Source of the DNA: Phormidesmis priestleyi
GTDB taxonomy: Bacteria; Cyanobacteriota; Cyanobacteriia; Phormidesmidales; Phormidesmidaceae
Length of the DNA: 5,458 nt
Direction of reading: 5' to 3'
Assembly: GCA_003242115.1 (NCBI GenBank)
Contig: QBMP01000031.1
Span: 2,281 to 7,738 of the forward strand
Below are positions 1 to 4,785 of the stretch, piece after piece. The position numbers and the translations under genes were made by a program. Within the stretch, counting starts at the first letter, position 1. Every line of letters begins with the position of its first letter. A model generated the notes under the pieces. It was given only the letters and a program-made list of their open reading frames with translations, searched no databases and was not told the DNA's origin.

Positions 1-569
1 AGGTCTAGCTGCCGAGCGAGTTCGCGCACTTCTAGCTTAGTGATGCCGACTTCAGCTAGCGGCGATCGCACCCCCCGTTCTTTTGCCGCTGCAATCCCAG
101 GCCGATAATCTTGCAGGTCATCCGCATTTAGCCCGTCTACTATATACGGATAGCCCAATTCATCGGCTAATGGCCTCAGCGTATCGTGCAGCTCGCTTTT
201 GCAAAAGTAGCAGCGATTCACCGGGTTGGAGGTATAGTTCTCATTCTCCATTTCATAGGTTTCAACAACTTTATGGGCTACTCCCATCTCAATTGCTTGA
301 GCCTTAGCATCAGCAAAATCTTCAGGCATTAGAGACGGCGAATTGGCCGTGACGGCTAGGGCGCGCACTCCCAGCACATCATGCGCGACCTTGGCGACCA
401 GCGTGCTGTCAATGCCACCCGAATAGGCCACCAGGGCACGATCCATTTCCCGAAAAATAGCCTGCAACTGCGCTAATTTTTGCGCTAATTTTTGATAAAG
501 GCCCTTTTGAGAAAGGCTCTTTTGAGAAGGGCTCTCTTGAGAAATGCTGGTGGAGAGATGACTGGTCAT
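1..569 (-). CDS. larE: LarE, ATP-dependent sacrificial sulfur transferase (partial, N-terminal part)
   Basis: LarE is a cytoplasmic PP-loop enzyme. It adenylates a carboxylate of the pyridinium-3,5-biscarboxylic acid mononucleotide precursor and installs sulfur, on the way to the nickel-pincer nucleotide cofactor first found in lactate racemase. Read on the minus strand, 189 full codons are visible and the frame runs off the left edge; family members are roughly 270-280 residues, so the last third is missing. The PP-loop SGGIDS is at residues 50-55. An RCYFCK motif places Cys120 and Cys123 in a CxxC pair, followed by DGLNADD (145-151) and DYRPG (154-158). The cysteine-containing C-terminal motif lies outside the window. 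The start is the ATG at 569; the next ATG (residue 42) would cut into the conserved region. There is no clear Shine-Dalgarno sequence. Residues 10-33 are encoded by tandem repeats and form an extension ahead of the conserved domain. The gene is divergent from the glycosyltransferase gene. Family call is firm; the substrate enzyme served in this organism is unknown. Confidence 0.93.
   Translation of the reverse strand, partial: MTSHLSTSISQESPSQKSLSQKGLYQKLAQKLAQLQAIFREMDRALVAYSGGIDSTLVAKVAHDVLGVRALAVTANSPSLMPEDFADAKAQAIEMGVAHKVVETYEMENENYTSNPVNRCYFCKSELHDTLRPLADELGYPYIVDGLNADDLQDYRPGIAAAKERGVRSPLAEVGITKLEVRELARQLD
62..69. repeat. HIP1 octamer GCGATCGC
   Basis: Perfect HIP1 palindrome within larE. 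HIP1 is highly over-represented in many cyanobacterial genomes and is the main taxonomic clue in this window. Confidence 0.85.
471..494 (-). repeat. Perfect 12-bp tandem duplication in larE
   Basis: The unit cgctaatttttg (plus strand) occurs twice without a mismatch, at 471-482 and 483-494. On the coding strand it gives QKLA twice (residues 26-33). It directly abuts the 15-bp array, so the larE N-terminus contains two different frame-preserving repeat periods side by side. Confidence 0.9.
483..542 (-). repeat. 15-bp in-frame tandem repeat in the larE 5' coding region
   Basis: On the minus strand three 15-bp units (542-528, 527-513, 512-498) encode SQESP, SQKSL and SQKGL; a divergent fourth (497-483) encodes YQKLA. 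The period is five codons, so the frame is kept. The repeats build a polar, low-complexity N-terminal tail. Expansion by replication slippage is the likely origin (inference). Confidence 0.85.
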
Positions 570-580
570 AGCACAGAAGA

Positions 581-596
581 ATCGTCAGAAGACGAT
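581..596. promoter_or_regulatory. Perfect inverted repeat ATCGTC-N4-GACGAT upstream of larE
   Basis: Two 6-bp arms (581-586 and 591-596) are exact inverse complements around the spacer AGAA. The site lies 12-27 bp upstream of the larE ATG at 569 and 70-85 bp upstream of the divergent glycosyltransferase ATG. It could be a repressor or activator operator, or a small RNA hairpin in the larE leader. No family-specific operator is recognised, and no good -35/-10 pair was found around it, so the regulatory role is inference. Confidence 0.4.
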
Positions 597-614
597 AGGA
601 ACAAGACAAAAAAA

Positions 615-660
615 CGTTAGAGTACGTCAGGCTTTACTTTAGCGAGCCTCCAACCTAACG
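615..660. promoter_or_regulatory. Nested inverted repeat in front of the glycosyltransferase gene
   Basis: Outer arms CGTTAG (615-620) and CTAACG (655-660) enclose inner arms AGGCT (629-633) and AGCCT (645-649). As RNA this could fold into a two-tier stem with an 11-nt apical loop ending 5 nt before the ATG at 666. There is no T-run, so it is not a terminator. A leader structure or a protein site is possible. The arms are short and chance cannot be excluded. Confidence 0.3.
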
Positions 661-665
661 CAATT

Positions 666-2177
666 ATGACTTATCGCGACAAGTTAGATCCCGGCTTAAA
701 GCCTAGCTTCATGCCAAACAAGTGGGACAAGCTGCCTTGGGTGATCGGCTTAGGGCTGCTGCTGCGGCTATTAGTGGTGCTGCTGACGGAGCGATCGCTT
801 CACCCCGATGAGATTATTCAATACACTGAGCAAGCCCACCGGCTCACCTACGGCTATGGCTATGTGCCCTGGGAATATGTGTATGGCATCCGCAGTTGGC
901 TCTTGCCCGGAGCGATTTCGCTGCTGCTTTCAGGCGGTCGTTGGCTAGGGCTGAACGAACCTAGTACCTACATTCCGCTGGTGCAGATTATCGCCTGCTT
1001 GCTTTCTCTATCAGTGATTTACTGCCTGTATTGGCTGGGCCGCGTGCTGATGAGCGAATCGGTGGGCCGCATCGCCAGTGTGCTGGCCGCAGGCTGGTAT
1101 GAATTGGTAATTCGCGCTAGCACCCTGACGCCTGAAGTTGTTGGCGCTTATCTGCTGCTGGCAGCGCTGACTTGCTTGGTGATCAGGCCCACGGCTAAGA
1201 CCGCCTTGCTGCTTGGGCTTTGCGGCGCTGGAGCGGTGGCTTTGCGGCTACAGTATGCGCCTGCTGCGCTCGTCGTCGTGCTGTTGGGGCTACTGTATGT
1301 TTGGCAAAAGCGCTGGTCATGGAGAGAAATGGCGATCGCTTCCACCGGATTTTCAGCCGTCGTGGCCTTTGCCGGTTGGTTAGATCATTACACGCTAGAC
1401 GGCTATTTTGTATCTTATTACAACAACTATCTTTACAACAAGGTCTATGGCATTAGCAGCCTGTGGGGCAATGAGCCGGTTGGCTATTACGCTGTGATGC
1501 TGGGGCTGTATTCGGGCGGTGTGTTTTGGGTGACCATTGCGCATAGTCTTTGGCGAAAACGGCCCAAACCCTGGATGCTGCTGGCGCTCTTAGCCGCTGT
1601 GGTGCTGCCTCATATGCTAATTGGCCATAAAGAATATCGGTTTATTTTTGCGGCTGTGCCGATTTGCCTGCTGCTGAGCGCCCTGACGATTGACGATCTT
1701 TGGCAGGTGCGGCCTCAAAGCAAACAAAAAAACTGGGGTAAGTTGCTCTTGGGGCTGATGGCGTTTTATGCGATCGCAACTCTCTTCATCACCTCCTTTT
1801 TCATCGAACCAAAGTCACCGCAGATTCGCGCCTACCAGTACCTTCACGATCAGCCACAGCTAGTATCTGTGCTCAATCTCAGCAGCGAATGGTATCTCAC
1901 GGGCGGCTACTATTATCTGCATCGCGACGTGCCGATTTACATGCCTTACCACCTTGAGGGTATTGACCCTGCTGATTGGCAACGCTACATTAGCCACATT
2001 GTTTGCCGCCACGATCAAGCGCCGATTGTGGGCTTTACCCCTATCACTCAACTAGGGCCGCTGGATATCCGAGTAGCTAATCAGCCGCCGACAGAAACCC
2101 TCGCGATTGAAACTCGCTATCCGCCACAAGGAGGGGTCAGCAATGTCTTTAAGCCTAGAGTCACACCGAGGTTTTGA
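666..2177 (+). CDS. GT22-family (ALG9/PIG-B-like) membrane mannosyltransferase
   Basis: This 503-residue protein is a predicted polytopic membrane glycosyltransferase of the GT-C fold. Family GT22 comprises the eukaryotic ALG9/ALG12 and PIG-B/PIG-Z mannosyltransferases, which use dolichyl-phosphate-mannose, plus scattered bacterial relatives. Motifs seen in order are: first hydrophobic segment about 24-40; HPDE at 46-49, the metal/donor acidic motif of the first loop; WEYVYGIRSW at 69-78, matching the WE-x-GIRS signature; a loop at 253-274 with N-x-YG-x-S-x-WG spacing as in GT22; and HKEYRF at 321-326, the GT22 HKExRF signature. Several hydrophobic helices lie between, and a soluble C-terminal part of about 120 residues follows. 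The ATG at 666 is preceded by an in-frame TAG at 618-620 and no Shine-Dalgarno; Met16 (711) is an alternative start. Donor and acceptor are unknown; a cell-envelope or exported glycan is the reasonable inference. The stop codon falls inside an 11-bp tandem array. Confidence 0.85.
   Translation: MTYRDKLDPGLKPSFMPNKWDKLPWVIGLGLLLRLLVVLLTERSLHPDEIIQYTEQAHRLTYGYGYVPWEYVYGIRSWLLPGAISLLLSGGRWLGLNEPSTYIPLVQIIACLLSLSVIYCLYWLGRVLMSESVGRIASVLAAGWYELVIRASTLTPEVVGAYLLLAALTCLVIRPTAKTALLLGLCGAGAVALRLQYAPAALVVVLLGLLYVWQKRWSWREMAIASTGFSAVVAFAGWLDHYTLDGYFVSYYNNYLYNKVYGISSLWGNEPVGYYAVMLGLYSGGVFWVTIAHSLWRKRPKPWMLLALLAAVVLPHMLIGHKEYRFIFAAVPICLLLSALTIDDLWQVRPQSKQKNWGKLLLGLMAFYAIATLFITSFFIEPKSPQIRAYQYLHDQPQLVSVLNLSSEWYLTGGYYYLHRDVPIYMPYHLEGIDPADWQRYISHIVCRHDQAPIVGFTPITQLGPLDIRVANQPPTETLAIETRYPPQGGVSNVFKPRVTPRF
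791..798. repeat. HIP1 octamer GCGATCGC
   Basis: Perfect HIP1 copy near the 5' end of the GT22 gene, encoding part of the ERSL segment just before its HPDE motif. Confidence 0.85.
1332..1339. repeat. HIP1 octamer GCGATCGC
   Basis: Perfect HIP1 copy in the middle of the GT22 gene, read there as part of Met-Ala-Ile-Ala. Confidence 0.85.
1770..1777. repeat. HIP1 octamer GCGATCGC
   Basis: Perfect HIP1 copy in the GT22 gene, the third in this one reading frame, in the codons for Tyr-Ala-Ile-Ala of a late hydrophobic segment. Confidence 0.85.
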
Positions 2178-2200
2178 AGAGGTTTTGAAGAGGTTTTGAA
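2168..2200 (+). repeat. 11-bp tandem array (three perfect units) across the GT22 stop codon
   Basis: The unit gaggttttgaa is present three times without mismatch (2168-2178, 2179-2189, 2190-2200). The first copy contains the TGA stop of the glycosyltransferase (2175-2177). The TGA of the second and third copies (2186-2188, 2197-2199) lie in the other two frames, so the array closes all three plus-strand frames. The reverse strand of the unit has no stop codon. Confidence 0.95.
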
Positions 2201-2257
2201 GCTTATAGCTCATAATGAAAGCAAGGACTTGTATCTTTTCACCACTGGCTCTCTACC

Positions 2258-3106
2258 ATGCTCGAACTTCATAGCCACACGACTTGTTCTGACGGCAGTC
2301 TCACCCCAAGTGAGCTGGTAAAGTTTGCCGCTGAAAAAGGCGTTAGAGCCTTGGCGATTACCGATCATGACACGATGGCTGGGTGGGATGAAGCTATCTC
2401 TACAGCTTCTCCGCTAGGCTTAGAAATCGTTCCGGGGCTAGAGCTGAGCACGGTTTACAACGAGCGCTCTATGCACATTTTGGGGTTTTATCCAGATGCA
2501 GAAAAGCTGCTAGAGCCCCTGCAAGAACGGGTCGAAGGCCGCAAACGTCGCGCTCACAAAATGGCCGACAAGCTAGCCGCACTGGGCTATCCGATTGAGT
2601 TGCCGGATATGTCAGGCTCAATGGCTCCGGGTCGGCCTCACATTGCTAGCGCCCTCAAAGCCGCCGGTCATGTCAGATCTCAGAATGAAGCTTTTGAGCG
2701 CTTTTTAAGCGACGATGGCCCCGCTTTTGTCCCTTACGAAAAATTTACTGCCCAAGAAGGCATTGCGCTGCTGCTGAGCTGCGGAGCCGTGCCGGTGTGG
2801 GCGCATCCCTGCATTTTTCGCGGGGGCACAGTAGAAACGATTTTGCCGATACTCGTCGAAGCAGGGCTGATGGGCATTGAGGTCTATCACCCAACTCACA
2901 GCGTCAGCCAAACCCGGCGGCTAGAGGCGTATTGCCAAACCTACAACCTATTGATGACGGGCGGCAGCGACTACCACGGCCCCAAACAGGAAAAACATCC
3001 TGACTTTCGCGATCTCAACTCACTGGCCGTATCGCTGAACCTGCTGCCACCACTCAAAGCTGCTGCCGCTAAACTCAAAGCTAGTTCCAGTTTAATGCCA
3101 GTTTAA
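2258..3106 (+). CDS. PHP-domain phosphoesterase, TrpH/YciV (RNase AM) type
   Basis: This 282-residue soluble protein spans a full PHP metallophosphoesterase domain. Seen motifs: LHSHTTCSDG with His5, His7 and Asp12; ITDHDT with Asp36 and His37; PGLELS with Glu62; His73 in the MHILGF segment; GRPHIA with His128; AHP with His183; GSDYHG with Asp238 and His240. This is the complete trinuclear metal set of the family. In E. coli the relative YciV (RNase AM) is a 5'-3' exonuclease that trims the 5' ends of rRNA and hydrolyses 3',5'-nucleoside bisphosphates; the same activity here is inferred. Start ATG 2258 gives the usual MLELHSHT beginning with ligands at positions 5 and 7, though no strong Shine-Dalgarno is visible. 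In the 80-bp gap upstream, CATAAT at 2211-2216 resembles a -10 box but lacks a good -35. The last residues (KLKASSSLMPV) run into an 11-bp tandem repeat that supplies the stop, so the C-terminus may have been reshaped by repeat growth. Confidence 0.9.
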   Translation: MLELHSHTTCSDGSLTPSELVKFAAEKGVRALAITDHDTMAGWDEAISTASPLGLEIVPGLELSTVYNERSMHILGFYPDAEKLLEPLQERVEGRKRRAHKMADKLAALGYPIELPDMSGSMAPGRPHIASALKAAGHVRSQNEAFERFLSDDGPAFVPYEKFTAQEGIALLLSCGAVPVWAHPCIFRGGTVETILPILVEAGLMGIEVYHPTHSVSQTRRLEAYCQTYNLLMTGGSDYHGPKQEKHPDFRDLNSLAVSLNLLPPLKAAAAKLKASSSLMPV

Positions 3107-3112
3107 TGCCAG
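3087..3112 (+). repeat. 11-bp tandem array across the PHP gene stop codon
   Basis: The unit ccagtttaatg occurs twice perfectly (3087-3097, 3098-3108), followed by a 4-bp remnant ccag (3109-3112). The TAA of the second unit (3104-3106) is the stop of the PHP gene; the same TAA in the first unit (3093-3095) is out of frame and is read through as SLM. A looser copy of the surrounding segment recurs about 34 bp downstream (3081-3098 against 3115-3132, 14 of 18 matches). Confidence 0.9.
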
Positions 3113-3135
3113 CCTAGTTCTGGGCTAATGCTGTT

Positions 3136-3179
3136 CTGACTCCGGCCTGACTCTGGCCTGACTCTGGCCTGATTCCGGG
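3136..3179 (+). repeat. 11-bp tandem array (four units) between PHP and symporter genes
   Basis: Four consecutive 11-bp units, ctgactccggc (3136-3146), ctgactctggc (3147-3157 and 3158-3168) and ctgattccggg (3169-3179), fill much of the 145-bp gap after the PHP gene. Each holds a TGA (3137, 3148, 3159, 3170), covering all three plus-strand frames. The unit sequence differs from the two arrays upstream but the period is identical. No T-run or strong hairpin makes it a standard terminator. Confidence 0.92.
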
Positions 3180-3234
3180 CTTCAGGATCACGGCTCAAAT
3201 ATGTCATGATGGCGGCAGTCTATTTCCGGGTATT

Positions 3235-3244
3235 AAGGGAGGAG
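3235..3244 (+). promoter_or_regulatory. Strong Shine-Dalgarno sequence of the symporter gene
   Basis: AAGGGAGGAG ends 7 nt before the ATG at 3252. It is the only clear purine-rich ribosome binding site in the window and supports this start; the larE, GT22 and PHP starts have none. This suggests the symporter is translated more efficiently or independently of its neighbours (inference). Confidence 0.75.
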
Positions 3245-3251
3245 CGGTGCC

Positions 3252-4760
3252 ATGAGTCCCATTGATTGGGTGATTGTTGTGCTGTATGCACTAGCAGTTC
3301 TGGCGATTGGCTGGGCAGCGAGTCGCAAACAAACCAGCACAGATGAATATTTTCGAGGATCGCGACAGTTGCCTTGGTGGGCGATTGGTTTTTCGATTAT
3401 TGCCACCTCTTTTTCGGCGGCTTCTCTACTTGGCGGGCCAGGAGAAGGCTTCAATTATGGGCTTTTGTATCTTCAGCTTCAGCTTGGCGATTTAATCGGC
3501 TACGCGCTGGTGATCTTGCTCTTTTTGCCCTTTTTTATGCGGCTGAATTTGACTACAGCCTACGAGTATTTAGAACAAAGGTTCGATGCAAAGACGCGAT
3601 CGCTCGGCTCCCTATGCTTTTTGCTATTTGTGATTGCCCGCTTAGGGGGCTTGCTCTATGCCGCTTCTTTGGCCGTTTCTACGATTGTTGGCATCCCCAT
3701 TGATTTGGCCATTTTTATTGTCGGCGCAGTCTCGATTGTTTACACCATCACTGGCGGCATTGCGGCGGTAATTTGGACAGATGTGCTGCAATTTGGAATG
3801 ATTTTTGTTGGCTTAGCGGCGGGCATCTGGACGGCGGCAACGGCAGTTCCTGGCGGTATTGGTGAATTGTGGAGTGCGGCTAGCGCAGCCGGAAAGCTCT
3901 CAGTGATTAACCCATCGTGGGAACCTGATTCGATTCGATCGCTGCCGACGGCAGTATTTGCTTACGGAATGCTAGCCTTTGCAGTGGCAGGTACAAATCA
4001 ACAATCGGTTCAGCGCTATGTTTCTTGCGCTGATATTCAATCAGGGCGGAAGGCGATTCTGTTAGGCTGGTTTTCAGGATTAATTGGCGTGGCGGCAACG
4101 TTAGTGTTGGGCGTTTTGCTATACGGCTTTTATTCGCTCAATCCTACTTTGTTGTCAGGGCTCGTAGTCACGCCTGAAGGCACCCTCGAAACCGCCGACA
4201 GTATTTTGCCTTACTTCATTGTCAACCAGGTGCCGCCCGGGGCTTCGGGGCTGCTGGTGGCGGCAATTTTTGCAGCGGCGATGTCTTCGATTGATTCGGC
4301 CCTGCATTCTCTGGCGACCTGTATGACCGTTGACTTTTATCAGCGCTATTCGCCTTCAGCGGTGTCAGAATCGCAGTCGCTGAAAGTGGCCCAGTGGCTG
4401 ATTGGCATCTGGGGCATTTTAGGCATTTTTTCTGCCTTTTACGTAGCTTCGACCGGCGAAGATCTGTTGCCGTTTTTAATCGAATACACGGCAATGTTTT
4501 TAGGCCCCTTGCTAGGGCTGTTTCTGATGGGTGTGCTGCTGCCTAGAGTGAATGCAAATGGCGCTTTTTATGGCACGATTGCGGCGGTGATTTTTCTCGT
4601 AGTTGGCAACGGCATGGGCTGGCTGAGTTTCCCAGGCATTTGGCGCTCGGCGGTAATTGCCCCAATTGCGGTAGGGTTAGGGCTGTTGATTTCTTTATTG
4701 GGAAATGTGCCGGGAGAGAAGTCGCTGCAAGGGCTCACCTTTTGGAGTAAGCGCGATTGA
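3252..4760 (+). CDS. Sodium:solute symporter (SSF/SLC5 family), substrate unknown
   Basis: This 502-residue integral membrane protein belongs to the SSF family (TC 2.A.21), LeuT-fold carriers that couple solute uptake to the sodium gradient. Hydrophobic segments are visible at about 5-24, 43-60, 76-96, 119-145, 150-168, 178-198, 232-250, 268-292, 330-356, 380-400, 407-430, 436-456 and 466-484, about 13 helices as expected. Family marks include DEYFRGSRQLPWW (31-43), SFSAASLLGGPGE (53-65), the GGIAAVIWTDVLQ signature (168-180), GTNQQSVQRY (247-256) and AAAMSSIDSALHS (341-353). Ser345/Ser346 in the last match the sodium-site serines of vSGLT. The stretch RLGGLLYAASL (130-140) reads more like the iodide/multivitamin/monocarboxylate (NIS/SMVT-like) branch than PutP, but the substrate cannot be assigned. 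The start is fixed by the strong Shine-Dalgarno. The gene ends 25 bp before the convergent racemase stop, with no clear terminator between. Confidence 0.92.
   Translation: MSPIDWVIVVLYALAVLAIGWAASRKQTSTDEYFRGSRQLPWWAIGFSIIATSFSAASLLGGPGEGFNYGLLYLQLQLGDLIGYALVILLFLPFFMRLNLTTAYEYLEQRFDAKTRSLGSLCFLLFVIARLGGLLYAASLAVSTIVGIPIDLAIFIVGAVSIVYTITGGIAAVIWTDVLQFGMIFVGLAAGIWTAATAVPGGIGELWSAASAAGKLSVINPSWEPDSIRSLPTAVFAYGMLAFAVAGTNQQSVQRYVSCADIQSGRKAILLGWFSGLIGVAATLVLGVLLYGFYSLNPTLLSGLVVTPEGTLETADSILPYFIVNQVPPGASGLLVAAIFAAAMSSIDSALHSLATCMTVDFYQRYSPSAVSESQSLKVAQWLIGIWGILGIFSAFYVASTGEDLLPFLIEYTAMFLGPLLGLFLMGVLLPRVNANGAFYGTIAAVIFLVVGNGMGWLSFPGIWRSAVIAPIAVGLGLLISLLGNVPGEKSLQGLTFWSKRD
3596..3603. repeat. HIP1 octamer GCGATCGC
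   Basis: Perfect HIP1 copy in the symporter gene, in the loop before the fourth hydrophobic segment (Thr-Arg-Ser-Leu). Confidence 0.85.
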
Positions 4761-4785
4761 TTCGGTAATGAAGCTCGCTTATGGA

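Noticed and set aside
83..307. Plus-strand open frame of 74 codons
   Set aside because: It lies opposite the conserved larE domain (CxxC and following motifs) and has no recognisable protein features.
409..609. Minus-strand open frame of 66 codons over the larE 5' region
   Set aside because: Its repeated KEPFSK-type sequence is the larE repeat array read in another frame; the larE frame continues into the SGGIDS domain and is the real one.
3087..3179. CRISPR-like array
   Set aside because: Units are 11 bp, directly abutting with no spacers; they are simple tandem repeats.
3168..3186. Possible terminator hairpin CCTGA...TCAGG
   Set aside because: The stem is only 5 bp with a 9-nt loop and no T-run follows; it overlaps the last unit of the 11-bp array.
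3374..3703. Plus-strand open frame of 109 codons inside the symporter gene
   Set aside because: It is a shifted reading of a well-conserved SSF coding region and shows no family motif or ribosome binding site.
4222..4494. Minus-strand open frame of 90 codons opposite the symporter
   Set aside because: It is antisense to the conserved sodium-site helix; its proline/lysine-rich product looks like a by-product of codon use.
4761..4785. Bidirectional terminator between the convergent symporter and racemase genes
   Set aside because: The 25-bp gap holds only a weak AAGC-N2-GCTT palindrome and no T-runs on either strand.
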